From Oryzias latipes (Eukaryota > Chordata > Actinopteri > Beloniformes > Adrianichthyidae): a stretch of DNA of 64,000 nt. The notes beneath the pieces were generated by a model. The model did not search any database and was not told where the DNA came from. It worked only from the letters and a program-made list of their open reading frames with translations. Positions 1 to 15,000 of the stretch are shown piece after piece (position 1 is the stretch's first letter; every line of letters begins with the position of its first letter). The stretch lies in the NCBI RefSeq assembly GCF_002234675.1, contig NC_019873.2, positions 10,007,158 to 10,071,157 of the forward strand. The letters are read 5' to 3'. Made by a program: the position numbers and the translations under genes.

Positions 1-3000
1 AAAAGAAGTCAAGTCCACCTTCAAGAGCGTTGCAGGTGAATTGAAGGAGAGGTTTGGAGAATTGTTCAAATCGAGGCGCCCTCCAGAAAACACCACAGCA
101 GAGGAAACATCTCCATCTTCCTCTGCTGAAGAAGAGTCTAGTGATGAAGATGAAGTCATTGTTCGCCCTGCAGCTAGAGCCAGAAGCTCTGTCCTCTTCA
201 CCATACCTGAGCAGAGAGAGTCTGGCCAGGAGGACTCTGCAGCCGAACATCCTGACAGCCAGTCAGGTGAGGAGAACCTGGAGGGCGGTGAGGAGCCGGG
301 AGGAGACGGCAACGGTCGAGGGGGGTCAGACCTGCTCTCCGCTGCCGCTCCAAACTCTGCGTCTCTGCTACTGACGACCACAGAGAAGGAAAGTGAAGAC
401 GGCTTCAAATCTTTTAATGATAAGAGCCAGGACAATCACCTGCTGGAGAGCATCCTGAAAGACCAAGCTGCAGATTCAAGTGAAGGGAACCGGAGTCCTG
501 ACGGCACAGACCACAGAGCTGAAGAGCTGCAAGAAAGAAGACGTTCTCAGCTTGATCCTGCAGCTTCTGAAGAGCTCAAAGGGTCCATGGGAAGTTGGAA
601 ACTTGAGACAGGAAATGGTCTTCCTCTTTCAAGAGAAAAAGAGACCAAATTCAAAACAGAGGTAGAGGGTTGCCCCTCCTCGCTGCTGTTTTCTGGGTTG
701 AATAGCTCTCTTTTTTTTCATAGCATTTCTTTCTTTTCAATCATTTCTTTGCTTCATTTCATGCATGTGAATCTAGTGCATGTCTGCCATTTCTCTTTTC
801 ATAAGGTTGGGGGTACAAATCCAGTTATCAAGGAAGCATTCAAACAGTTTAAATTCTTCACAGCTGTGGCTAAACCATAGAGATTTCCAATTTATATAAT
901 CAATGAACTGACTCAGATGAAAAAGTCTAAAAGAAACTTGTGAAACACTTCCTAAAACAGAGGAGTCACGGGAATAATGCCAGCCTGTTCCGATTCAAAA
1001 AGCAAAAAACAGAAAAAGAATTAAAATGACCTTTTCCTGATTCCTCATGGAACAATCTTTATTCATTTAAAGCAACGTTCACAGTGCTGAGTCAACGAAT
1101 TTTCAAGGCCCACTCTGATCATCTTTTCCTCTATTTTTAAAGTGTTCTCTGTGGTCTTTTATTATGATAATGCAGTTTTGGCCAAAAAAAAAAAAAATAG
1201 TTGTTTTGTATGACCTAGTTTCTGCAGAGCGGCAGTGGTTGGTAAGAAATTTGCCTCTGAGTTTTGGGTGGGACTATTGGCGTGGAGTAAGCTTCCCCCT
1301 ATTTCCCTTCATCCATCTGTTTACACTCTCTCCTGTTAGCTTACAGCCCCCACACACACACACACACACACTCACACCCCCAACCTGACATCAGCGGTGC
1401 AACAAAAGCCGCAAGCAATATCAGCGCCCTCCAGCTGTACAGCTTTGAGCCAAATGCCAGTTTGGATGACGAAAACAAAAAGGTGCCGGCTACCAGCATC
1501 AAAATGGAGCTGAGCAGGAAACTGGTGGCCCACCCAGCATATTTCACAAATACACTCATTTTCGAATTGCATTTTTTTTTGTTTGTTCCTGTTTCACAAG
1601 AACTTGAATAAAGAAATACTCAGCTTTGTATTATTTAAATACGTCTTCCATCTTGAGGAAATGCCACAAGAACATGTTTAAAAAATATCAACAACACAAT
1701 TTTCATTGCAGTGGACCTTTTAAAGATGTTTTGAGTTTAAGATAGAAACAGGTGCAGATTATCCCTTGTGCTATCCTAGGCACTTTAACATTGGGAATTG
1801 GGTCATCTAGACCCACTAGACAGTGTGCTGAACCTTTTTTCTTCAATGATTTGTGATCCTCACTGGTGTCCATGGATTACATGAAATCTTTCCACCTTTA
1901 TCCACCTTTGTCATGGTTGGGAGAACACGTCAATGTAAGGGTGGGGTCATCTAAGATAGCACAAGGGTTACATGAAATCTTTCCACCTTTATCCATCTTT
2001 GTCATCAAAATCAGAATCAGCTTTATCGGCCACGTACAGTGCATGTACGAGGAATTTGGTGTCTTGTGCTCTCGTGCAAACTAGCAAGGATATAAAAAAA
2101 GTGTAAAGGGGTAAGATAAAAAAAGGATAAATAATAAAAAAAGAAAGTAGTATAAGGTAGAAATGTCTATGTCTAGATATAGGATTAAATAAACATAACT
2201 AAATAAAAAAAGACTACCGTAAGTAAAAATGCTACAGTAGTTCCGGTAGTCCAGTAGTCATGGTAGGGATGACACGTCAATGTAAGGGTGGGGTCATCTG
2301 GACTCCATAAGACATCACAAAGGTTATTGAAGCGTTTTCAGTTTCTCTTCAGTGGTGGTTTGTAGTCTGCGTGACCTTTGAAGTTGTGTGGGTGAACTCT
2401 GGAGTGAGATCTGCAGTGATGCTGTGATAACTGATGCAGTTCCCTGCTGGTTTTGAGTTTCTCCTCCGCTTTGTCATGCAGCAGGAATTCCTCTGCACAG
2501 TATCCCATTGACTCTAATTACCTGGAGATGGTTGGTCTCAAAGTGTCACAACCCTCAGGTGTTGCGTCTCCAGCGGGAGGGGCGGGGCTAAATTATGTAT
2601 GACAAAGTGGAGAAGTCATCCAAAACGCATGTTGGCTGCTGTCTTTCAGGTCGAGCTCACAAACGCTGTTTCATCTGGTCTTTCAGGCTGACACAGATAC
2701 AGTTCTGGCCAAAGCGAAGCTTCAAGAATCAAACGCTTCCTGTGAGGCTGATGGAAAACCATCAGAGGAGAAACCTGAGTCACCTGACCTATCCGGTGAG
2801 GCGGAAGAAGCTGATGAGGAACAGCATCCTGTTGCTCCCAGCAGGTATGCATGATTGCTTTTTTTATTTCCTTTTGTTCCTTTTTTTCAGAAGAACTCCA
2901 TATTTCAATCCAGCTTTCCCAGAATAATATTAAGTATGGAAATGCTCTAATCCTTTTTATCTGTATTTTTATTTTTTTTAATAAATTGAGAATAGATTCA

Positions 3001-6000
3001 AGTGTAAAGCTGCTTTTCTCCATTTGGTTGAGACCTGTCTTCTTCAGAAAGGCTCCCATTGACCATCAGCTTTATCACTCCCTGTAGCACCAGCCTGGCT
3101 CCTCTGCAAATGCACATCCCGGTCCAGCAGGCTGTAGACGCAGCGTTACGTCAGGAGCTGGTCGGGGGGGCCCGGCACAGCAGAGCCCCTCAGACCAGCG
3201 TGGGCGTTAACGGGAACCCGCTGTCTGTGTTTGACGATAGCTCTCTAAGTGAAGAGTCGGACGAGGAAAGAAGGTATAAATGCAGTATGTCACATTTGAC
3301 CTCTGTCCACTACTAACAGAGGGGGTGGTAATGACTCACATTTACTCACAAACATTCCAGTAACTAAAATTCATGTACTCCTAAGAGTAGTCTTACTACA
3401 CCAGTGCTTGTCTTTCCAAAAAGACTTAAAAACCAGGTAATGATTCTGTGTTTTCAGAATGTTTGTAAATGTATTATGTGATTTTTTTAATTTAAATTAG
3501 ACATTTATATTTATTTTAAAATAATTGTATTCATTTTACAGTGGAGGAAATAAGTAATTGACCTCTTGCTGATTTTGTAGGTTTTCCCACAGTCTGTCAT
3601 CCTAATAGTATGTTCATTTCAACTCAACTGGCTCACACAGACCTGTTAGACTCTCCTAATCAATCTGTCACCTGAATTGAAAACGCCGGTTTGAACTAGT
3701 CACCAGTAGAAATGACAGCTGTCCACAGAATCAGAGCATCAGTTAGACTCCAAAGTCTCCAACATGGAAAAGACTAAAGAGCTTTCAGTGAATTTAAGGA
3801 GAAGATTGTAGACCTGCACAAGACCAGAATGGACTGCAAAACCATGAGAAAGAAGCTGGGGGTTACCGTGACAACTGTTGGTGCAATTGTCCAAAAATAC
3901 TGGAACATGACCATCAATCCACCTATAGGTCTGGGGCTCCAAACCATATCTGACCTGATGGGGTTTCCACGATCATGAGAACAGTGAGAAATCCACCTAA
4001 AAGAACACAACAGTAGTTAATTGTTGATCTTAAATCAGCTGGAACCACCGTCACCAAGAAAACCATTGGAAATACAGTACTTTGCACCGCAATGGCTTAA
4101 CATCTTGCAGTGCTTAAAAAGCCCCCCTGCTTAAGAAAGAACATGTGCAGGCCTGCCTGAAGCTTGCCAATGAACATTTCAATGATTAAGAGAGTGATTA
4201 AGAGAAGGTGCTGTGGTCAGATGAGACTAAAATGGAGCTCTTTGGCATCAACTCAACCCGTTGTGTTTGGAGGAACAGAAATGCTGCCTATGACCCCAAG
4301 AACACCATCCCCTCCTGTCCAGCATGGAGGTGGAAACATTATGGGCACAAGACTACTTCACCATGTAGATGAGAGGATAGATGGATCCATGTACCGTCAA
4401 ATCCTAAGTGAGAACCTCCTTCCCTCCACCAGGAGGCTTAGAATGGATTGTGGATGGGTCCTCCAACAGGATCACGGCCCAAAACACACAACCAAGGAAT
4501 TGTTAAAGAAGACGCATATGACGGTGATGGAGTGGCCCAGCCAGTCTCCAGACCTCAATCCCGTAGAAAACCTATTGAGCGTGCTGAGGTCAGAGGTTTC
4601 CCTCAACAGCCACCAAATATTATTGATTTAAAAGTAAAGAAGAGTGGACCAAAATTCCTCCTGATATGTGCAGAAACCTGCTCATCAACTGCAAGAAACT
4701 TCTGGCATCTATGCTGCTAAGAAGGGTTTTGCCCCAAAGTACTAAGTCTTTCTGGCAAGACGGTTCAAATACTTATTTGCCTGGATAAAATACCAATACA
4801 CTTATATAGTTTCTTTAAAGTTTTTTTTTTCCCTCTCTCACATTGGGATGACAAACTTAATTTCTTTTTAAGAAGACAAACCTGGAAACTCAGCAAGAGG
4901 TCAAATAATCATTTCCTACATTGTAGTTACAAAAAAAGTATTAAAATCACAAAAATAAAAATAGTTTGGAATCAGATGCTTTTTTACGCTCCTTAAGTCA
5001 TTACTTGGACTAATTTTTTGACTTTTACTCTGGTATTATTATTTTGAAGTAACACTACTCTTATTTGAGTATAAATTTTCCTATTTGAGTCTTTTAAAGA
5101 ATCATTTAACTCAAAATGTATTTTAAAGGGCAGCAGATTAAACAAAACATTTGATGGAGATGAATGACAATAAAGAATATTATCCAAAAACATAGAAAAC
5201 TCATTGTTCTTCACAGTGACTTTGATAGTCAAAGTGTCATGTAACCAAATTTGCTGCAGTAAAGACACTTTGTATTCAGCTCCTAGCATTTTGTGGTGGA
5301 GGGAAAGAATCCTGGAGTTTTTAGTCTTTAAATCATTTCCGACTCATGGCTGGCCTCTGAAGCGGGTACTGCATTTTACCTTTGCTCTTCAAACGCTGTT
5401 CCCGTTTCAGTAACATGCGACCCGTCTCGGGTAACTCTCTGTTCTTCTCTGTTCAGGCTGCAAAGTGCCGAACAACAGAAAAGCAAGGTAAAACTCACAG
5501 TAGATTTGGGTTTGAATTCATGAAACCGAACCGGAGAACGAATGCCTGTTTTCTATCTAGAACCCTGAAGAAATGGAGATGGCGGAAGATTTCGATGAGC
5601 TCACTCAGTCGTCAGACACGGCCACAGACGACATCGACTCCTCGGGCTACCATCATGCATCACTTCTCGTTCAGAAGCTCGACTCAGCCACTTTGGGTAC
5701 GACGCCCTGTTTTCTGAAAGCATAAACTTTGGCTAAGTCAATGGTGGAACGTCTCTTCTATGTTCTTTCCCACAGACCCGACCAGCATTGCAAAGCTGCA
5801 GAATATTTTCCATGAATACGAGCGCTCCATCCAAAAGGTGAGGAGTCGTCATGGTTACCTGTCAGACAAGGTGAACCAGCTAGATGCGGAGAGGGCGGAG
5901 CTAAAGAACTCTCTGGAAGAAGTCAAAGATGCAAAGTCTGCTCTGGAACGAAACCAGCTGGAGCTGCAGACTGAAGTTACAAACCTCAAGTACGAATGGC

Positions 6001-9000
6001 TTTTTCTTTTACTTTAAAATAGAAGAGAATAGAATAGAACTTTATTGATCCCACAATGGGGAAATTGATCAATGCATTTTATACAGCTGTTTTTTTTACT
6101 TTAATAGTTTTCCTGCATGTGTTGTGACTTATCCTAAATATTCTGTCGTGAACTTGGCTAAGATTCCAGCTGAAACAAGAGCAGGAGAACCGGCGCAATT
6201 CCGAAATCATGTACAACACCACCAGAGATAAGCTGAGGAGAACGGAGGAGCAGCATCAGCTGGATCTTCAGGACAAGCAGCAGGTGGAGCTGACGCTAAG
6301 AAACCTGGAGCTGGAGATGAGAACGCTCATAAGTGACATGAAGCGGGTTTGTCTCATCGTTTCTGTCCACATGTGGTGAACAGTTTTCCCGTTCTGGGCT
6401 TTGGTAAAAAAAGCCTTGTGTTTGACGTTTGTATCCCAGCTGGAGGAGGAACACAGCGAGACTCAAAGGTTGCTGACTCAGGAGCGCAGCGCACGGACAC
6501 TGCAGGAAAACCTGCTGAACGGCCATCTGAGAAGACAGCAAGAGATGGAGGAGGAGAACAAGAGGAGCATGAGCAGAAGCAACGAGGTCTGTTTGGGCTT
6601 TAGTTACAAAATGCACAGATTTTTTAAAATGTATTTATTTAAATGAACAAGTTAAACAGGAGCATACAAAATTAATAGAACAGAATAGAATTTATTGATC
6701 CCACAAAGGGGGGAATTACCTTGTTACCATAGTTCTGTTAAAAACAGTAATAAATAACACTTAAAAATACATTTAAGATATGAATAACAATAATAATTGT
6801 CTATGAGGCCTTATAGAGTCTAATAGCTGACGGTAGAAAAGATCTGTAAAAGAGCTCCTTCCTGCAGCGAAGTGTTAAAGTCTCTGACTGGAGGAGCTCC
6901 TCTGTGCACGCATGGTCTCATGCAGAGGAGGATGATGATGAACAGGATTGTCAGTGATGGATTCCACTCACCTGCCACAATCACAGACTCATCCCAGAAT
7001 GGAACCAGGTCTCCACAACAGTTTGTTGATCCCCTTGCTGTTTCTGTCATAGCATCTGTGCACCCCAGCATCTCACTCTGTAGGAGAGGGCAGATGCAAC
7101 ACCGCCAGCAGAAAAATACTCTGTAAGAGTCCTGCAAACTCTGGAGGACCTCAGTCTCCTCAGCCTCTCCTGTGATCTCCGGTTGTTTCTATGGCGGTAT
7201 TTTGTTGTTGCCCAGCAACAAGAGCTGTTCATGTAAACAATGGACTTGCAGACCACTTCAGAAGTGGTGGAAAAGAGTCTAAGAAGGACTAGTAGGCATA
7301 CCACTGCACTCACTACATTTAAGAAGAAAGTCTTTGTCCACAAAACAGGCCAACAACAAGAGATGAACTGAACAATAACACAAAAAACAAGTAACACAGA
7401 GATATGGTAACTGGCAACCTACCGAGGCGCAGGTTAGAAAAAAAAAAGCGCAGGAAGCCATATAAACAAACATGAGCTTTGTGGCTTAGTGGAAGTGTCC
7501 ACCTCCTGGGTTCAAAACCATAGTTGGGTCAAACAAAAGACTCCCCCAGAGGATGATGGGTCCGGTGTGGAGGTATATGACACCTGTTTGGACTTTAGTT
7601 TTAATTGGATTGTGATATATATTTATTTATTTATTTATTTAAAAACAGAGAACGGTGAACACACTATTCATCTAAATAAGTTTATTCTCTTTACACCTTT
7701 TTTTACAAACTGATTCATGTCTGTATTTGTTTTTCTACACAAAACCAAACTGAAAATACAGTAAGTTTTACATGTGGGCTTAATGTTGGTTCATGTTCAT
7801 TTCCATGTTCAATTCCTCTCTCTCCTCCCTGCCATCCCTTTTGACTCTTTCTCTCTAAATCATGCATTCTGTTTCTGTCAGCCTTCTGATTCCAGTGAAA
7901 TTTCCTCCCTCATCCCCAAATCCAAACCTTTAACCTGACATCTCAATCCCCTCCCAGCATCCCTAGTTATAGCTTATAGCCATCACCTCCACCAAGCTGC
8001 ACCCAATTTATCCAGCTCAAGCTCTTTGAATCCCAGCCCTCATCTGCTCATCTGTCTCTTCTGGCACACCGCATGGTTTTGTCCTCGGCCCTTTTCTTTT
8101 CATCACTTACCTCTTACCCCATGGCAAATATTTCCACCAATTTAATATAAATGTTTACTGTTTCGAGTATGACACCCAGCCATATTTATCTAGTACACCT
8201 GACTCCTCTTTTCCACCTTCCTGCTTCTCCTCATGTCTGTTTGAAATCAAAAACTGGTTCTGAAACTTAATAGTGATAAAACCGTACTTTTTCTCTTCAT
8301 TTCAAATCCACACTCTCCAAAGTTACAAGTTTTACTGTTTCCATTGACTCATCTTCAGTCTCCAGCCTCCTGGTGTCATCCTGGACAGTTCATTATCTTT
8401 TCAGTTTAATATTAATGACATTGCTCTGTCTGCCCATTTTCCTTTACGATCGCCTTTGCCCCTCCCACACCGTCCACTCTGTTGCTATTCTTGTTCAGTC
8501 TGGTCACTTCCTGTCTCGATTATTGCAATTCCCTCCTCTTCAGTCTTCCTCAAAAAACCCTCAATAAGCTCCAACTGGTCCAGACCTCCGCTTCCCGCAT
8601 CATCTCTAGAAACCCAACCTTTGGTCTTATCACCCCGGTTCTCCGCCAGCTGCACTGACTTCCCAAAACCTCCAGAATCGACTGCAAACTCCTCCTGTTT
8701 ACCTTTGAGGGCCTCCATAACCTGGTTCTTCCTCATCTTTTTGACCATCTCCAAATCAATACCTCCTCCCGTTCTGTCCAGTCCTCTTCGTCTGTCCAGC
8801 TCTCTGTTCCAGTGGCCTGGCTCATTACCATGGGGAGTCAAACCTTCAGCCACTTGGCTCCCAAACTCTGGAATTCTCTCCCTCCTGACCTCCGTAACAT
8901 AGACTCCCTCCCAACCTTCAAATCCAAACTCAAATGTAATCTGTTTAGATCTGCATTTTCACTGCTTGTTTTCTGTCTATATTTGTTGTGATTTTTCTGG

Positions 9001-12000
9001 CTTTTGCTTTTATGCACAATGTCCTTGACTTTTTGAAACGGTCTAAAAAAATTGATTGTTTTTATTATTATTATTTCCTCCTATAAACAGTAACCTCTTT
9101 TTCTTCTGAAAATGATCCCGGTCAGCGATCAGAATCAGACTTCATCGTGAAATTTGTGTAAGAATTTGACAGAAAATTGGAAAATTCACGACGGTTTCTT
9201 TCCTCGTTTTCCTCGTTATAATCATAAAGTTGTCAATCATAAACTTTAATTTAGCAATGAATGTTGTTTTTAATGACAAGAATGAAAAAAAGTACACAAA
9301 AGCCATTTCTGCATAAGTTAAATATGAATAAACCATAAATAAATTGGTCTAAAAACTGGTTGCTAAGTTTAAAAAAATACCTGAATGTTTCACATGAGAA
9401 AGAATGTCTAGGCCTGAGCCTTTTTCTGTTCTGACCCGGTTCTCGTAGGCTTTGTCTCAACTCACTGAGGCCAGTGACCGGGAGAGGGAGCTCCTGCAGC
9501 AGATCTCTGCCTTACAGGCACAGCTGACCGTCCTGAGGACCGACCTGGACAGGTCCCAGTCCAACGGGAACCTCAGGGAAAACCAGCTGCAGGAGGAGAA
9601 CGAGGCCCTCAAGGAAAAGCTGGAAGATGTCCAACGGGATCTCAAACTTAGCAATGAAGCCGTGACCCAAACGATTTACAGCTGCAATAACCAGCTGACT
9701 GTGCTCAAGTCTGAGCTGACCAAGACTGCAAACCGTCTGGAAAGTGAGCGTCAGGTCCGCGAGTCTCTGGAGGCGGAGGTGGAGTCGACCCGGAGCCGCC
9801 TGACTGGAGCGTTGAAGGAGGTTGATCTTCGGCTGGCAGCTCATTCTGAGGCGGAAAAGGCTTTGCTCCGGGAGAAGGAGGAGCACCAACGTCTCAAAGA
9901 CAAGCTCAAGGGTTTGTGTCTGCGATGCCATAACTCTCAAGGTTGTTTTTTTTGACTTGGAAGCATTCTTTACCTGGAGCACGATACTTGGCCCCTCGCC
10001 CCCCGGTTAAAAGACCCATGCACTTCAATCACCTTTTGATCTATTTTTAAAGCGTTTCCAGTGCTCTTTTAATTATGATTATGTTATTTCTAGCCAAAAT
10101 CAAAAAACCTGTGTCATTTTCTGGGACATAGTTTCTGCAGAGTGAACAGTTCTTAAGAGATTCTCTGGGTTGTGGGCGGGGCCGTTGACATTGGAGCAAC
10201 CCTGCCCCTCCTTCCCCTTTCTGTTGCTAAGAGCTCTGAGCTGGGAGCTTGTGGCCCACCCAGCAAATTTTCATTGTCACAAATCTGCTTTTTTTTTTTG
10301 TCCGCTCCTGATTCACAACGATTTGAAAAAAGAAATATTCAGAAATACAGTTTGCAGCTTATTTTTCCTAATATATCAAATATAAAACAAGCAACACTTT
10401 TGATTCCCAATGTAACACAAAGTATTGTCTACCAAAATAAATAAGAAAAAACAAGCACAAAAACTTAAAAATGTATCCCCCTTCCTTTCCTCAGACCCAC
10501 ACAACCTCCAATCCCCTCCTATACCCCCCCCCCTCCTTTCCTCCATCAGAAAAAGGTCACAAGGACATGTTAAAAACACCTAAAAACACAGTTTTCAGCG
10601 GAGTGGGTTTTTAAACAAGTTAGACTCCAAGCAGGTGTTTTTGTGGAGAAGTTCACTCTGAAAAGCTCCGGTTTGTTCCTGCAGGTGAAGCAGCGAGTCA
10701 GCGCGATGCCGTCGGCAGCCTGTCCCAGAAGCTGGCCAAAGCAGAAGCTCACGAGAACAGCCTGGAGAACGAGCTTCACCGGGTCACGCTGCAGCTCACA
10801 GAGAAGAGCCTGCTTCTGGATGTCCTTCAGCGGGAGAAGGAGCAGGCGGCCGCACGTGTGAAGGAGCTGGAAGCGGCGCTGCAGGCGGAGAGAGAGTCGG
10901 GCAGCCGAGCCGCGGCACGCCAGGAAGCGGCACAGGAGCGACTGGCCCAGGCTCAGAGCGACGCCATGCTGCTGAGGCAACAGCTGGAGGAAGCCCAAAA
11001 CAAAGGCTCTGCCAAGGAGCGAGCTGTGACCGATGCTCAAGAGCGCTTCAGCGACATCCTATCCAAGCTGCGCTCCGACTGTGAGGAGAGGGTTCAGCTG
11101 GTGGAGGACAGGAATAAGGAGCTCGCCAGCAAAGCTGCTGACCTCTGTGACAAGATTTACAAGCTGGAGGAAGAGAAGAGTGACAGAGAGGTGAGACTAA
11201 AAAGAACAGTAGTCCAGCAACTTCTCAAAGTCTTCTCCAACGTTTAACAAAGCTTTGGTTTCCATCTGAACAGACAAACCTGCGGCAGCTGCAGCAAGAG
11301 TTAGCCGACTCTCTGAAGAAGCTGTCGATGAGCGAAGCCTCTCTGGAGGTCAATACTCGCTATCGCAGCGACCTGGAGGAGGAGAAGACTCGGCTTCTCA
11401 GAGACCTGGACAGGCTCAAAGCAAAGGTGGTGGCAGGAGCTCAAATCAAGCTATTCCTTCCTCCATTCTCCTGATGTCAGCTCACACTGCACTCATGAGG
11501 GTGGATTACTCCAATCCCTAAATTCATGTCCAAAAAGTTTTCCACTATAACAAAACCTAATGCCTTAGTCACAACTGCCCTCCTGGGTGGAGACAGACTT
11601 ATCTGCAGGTGAAAAAAGGCAAACTTGTACTGGGCACCCAAGGTGGCCCACAAAAGACTTTAAGATTACAGAGCACTTGGGGAGTCTGCAGAGCTAAGAT
11701 GGTGATGCACATTTTTCCTACGGGTATGTTGCGGTCGTAGCAAAGACCTATTCAACACTGAGGGGTAAGTTAGAGGGAAAAAGGTGAGATGCAGGCACAT
11801 CGTACTGACTTTACGATCCCTCCGAACCCTGTGCACTGAACAAGGAGTCTGTCACTGCTGTTCAAGTGATAAGTACACGCTCCTTCTATGCAGCCTGATT
11901 GTTAGAAATTAGGAAATTAGACATTGCTCTTTGTGGTTATAGTTCGGCTCCAGTGTTCAGCAGTGGAGCCACCATCAGTGTGTGTGTGTGTGTGTGCGCG

Positions 12001-15000
12001 CGCATGGGTGAATGGGACTGGAACTGTCAAGGGCTTTGCGCCACAAAGCAATAAATAAAATTACCCCATTTATCGTTTGTTCAGAGGAGAGTGAGGCAGA
12101 CCCGGACGCAGCAAAAACCTTACCAAGTATTTGTGTTTAACTTTGTGTAATTTGCATTTTATTTACTTACTCACTTTTTTTACAAGTTAAAATCTGTCGA
12201 CACTGCTTTTTTATTATTGAAACCATTAATGTAGGTGTGATCAGCTCTGATAACTTTGAAGCAAAAATGATTGCTAAAACAAGGAGCAGGTGCTGTTTAA
12301 AACTCTTCTGCAGTTGTTGCACACATGATAGAAACAATAAGGCACACATGTTTTCTCCAGATTCAATTTCAGAGTTTTTCCAGACATTGCAGGGATTCAT
12401 AATAAACAATGGCGTTCCGTTTTTCTTGAATAGAGACATTGAGCTCAGTCTAACTTGTGCATTCATCGTTTGTCTGTTCCACAGCTGGAGGAAAGTGAAG
12501 ACCAGTTTGTGCAGGCGGAGAGACGAGTCCACAACCTGAAGAGCAGCTTGAATGAGAAGGAGCAGGAGCTCGGCACTACCGCTCAGAAACTGCAGGAGGC
12601 GCTGTCTTCCTCTGCGGCAACAGCTCTCACCATCAAACAGCTGGAGGAGGCACTGCAAAAGTACGGGGCCGTGTGGACTCATCCAAGTCTTCCATGTGGT
12701 CACGTAGAAAGAAAACCAGCAGAAAACATTATTTTGATGTGGGACCGTTGACTGTACATGAGATCTGGACTGAGTAACCCCGTCCCCCTCATGTTCCAAG
12801 CAGGAAGTACCTGCCTTTTGTCAGAATAACCATTTCTGCTCTACTACCTTTTTTTAAATGTTCTTAGTAATCAATAAAAGGATGTGGTCTCACGTTGAAC
12901 ATTCAATACGTGGAGCGGCTGTGGCCTTCCAACAAGCTCATTCCTGATTGGTGAGAGTGGTTGCCATAGAAACATTGACCATTTGGACCAATTACTGCTT
13001 ACTGACATCGTCTGGCTCCAACACTTGATTCAACACTGAATTGGCTTCATTTCACTGGAGCTGGAATTAAACCATTTTCTCTTTTCTCACTCGGTCCAGT
13101 TCTCATATACAGTCACTGTGTGGGACGGGGATTTTCATCCATGAGTGTTGTGGAATAAACATGAGATGGCCGCATCGCTCTTTTATCTCACACCAGACTG
13201 GAGATAGAAAATGCCAAGCTAGAAGCAGCTGCTAAGCAACAGACGAGTAAAATCGAGGCTCTGCAGAAAGAAGCTGAGGAAGCTGTGAAGGTGAGTCCTG
13301 AGGAGCAGCCCCCCCCCCCAAAAGAACAGCGACTATGCCTGCGGAGCCTCATATGCTCATTGCAGTATGTTATTGTGAAATTCAATGTATGCAATCTTTT
13401 TCCAGCTAACTGACTGCTCACCTGGAGGAGGGGTTAGTATTGTCAACATAGATTTAGTCTCTCTGTGGGGTTTCATCTTCTTTTTCCCCTTTTTTAAAAT
13501 CCTCCTCCAAAAGTTTACTTTAGTTCAAGCAAACATGGTGCTTTTGGGCTTTGTGGGCGGCAGGACAGCAAAGCTAAAACTTCAGAGAAATGACTGTCTG
13601 TGTGTCGTTTAGGCTACTCCTGGTGTCACTTTTCATTATTCGATTTCCGTGTGTGTCTTTCTTTCTTTGATTCTTCACGTCCGGAGCAGACTTTTGCATG
13701 TTCCTTCCTGTAGTTTGTCCTCTTTGAGGCTGCGGCAAACGTTTGGATCATTCACCGCTCTCCTTGTTGTCGTAGGTCCGTGGTCATCTGGAGGGCTTGG
13801 TAACAAACCTGCAGACCAGTAAGATGACTTTAGAGGAACAGCTCAGCAAGGAGGTTGGGCTCGTGTTTTACTGAATCTAAACTATTTTCTCTACAACAAA
13901 ACCAAGTTATGAACTGATTTCTAACAAGAGCACCCACAGACAGTCATTGGAGTAATGTCTATGTTTTTCTTTGCTGGTTTAACTTGTGGTTTGTGTCTTG
14001 ATTCCAGGTCCAGAAGCAAAGCTTGATGTCTCACACAGCCCAGGACTCTCAGGCGCTGTGGGAGGAGGAGCTAAAGAGCCGCTCCAAGTTAGGATTGCGT
14101 CTGGCAGAGCTTGAAAAGGAAAAAGGGGAACTGAGCGCCCAGGTGAGCTCAGACTTTCATCCCTCTCATGAGTGCAGTCACTTTTTCAGCTTTGCTGATG
14201 ACATTCAGCTTTACATCGTGTTCCTGAGGATACAAAACCCACGCATGTTATGTCTTCAGGGTGATATTACACAAGAACATTACCAAAATGGTATTATCCT
14301 AATCCAGACCACCAGAAGAAACAAACTATGTGTGAAAAACAGGAAAAAACTGAGATAAAATCAAATCTTTTTAAAGTCAATGCAGGATTTCCTTGAATCC
14401 TCTCTGTGATGATCTCTGATGAGCTCTCTTTGGACCAGTCTCTATTTTCTGGTTTTTCGAAAAATATCTCCTCTGCCTGCTACGATGGTAGCTGAATGCC
14501 TCAACCCTGCCTGTTTTCCAGCTCTCCCTTGACAGCTTGCTGTTGATTCGCTGACTCAAGTGATTTCACATCCTGATTGACTGAACACACCTGGTTTAGG
14601 TTATCAGCATCAAGCAGTCCAGGGAGAGCTGGGAAACAGGCAGGGTTGAGGCTCTTGAGGACCGGGGTTGGCCACCCCTGATGTAGGACATATACGAAGA
14701 AAATTATGCTCAAAATCGTAATCCTGAGTAATTCTTTATTCAATTGTTGTGAATCGGGAGCAGACAAAAAATGCTGAGGTTATTTGTAATGTAGGAAATA
14801 CACTGGGTGAGCTACAAGCTTGGAGCTCTCAGCTATGGGGAGGGGAAGGGGAGCGTGGTTCCTCCTCCTCATCGGTCCCGCCCACAACTCTACTAATGGA
14901 CTACTGCCACTTTTCATAAACAATTGTTTTGATTTTGGCTAAAAACGGCATTGTCCTAAATTAAAAGACCCACTGGAAACACTTTTAAAACAGATCAAAA

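Noticed and set aside
1386..1559. Possible extra ANKRD26-like exon reading SGATKAASNISALQLYS
   Set aside because: The same frame occurs in other family A repeats on both strands, and the exon phases already close without it.
8485..8853. Minus-strand frame of 122 codons
   Set aside because: Antisense of the L2-like LINE remnant.
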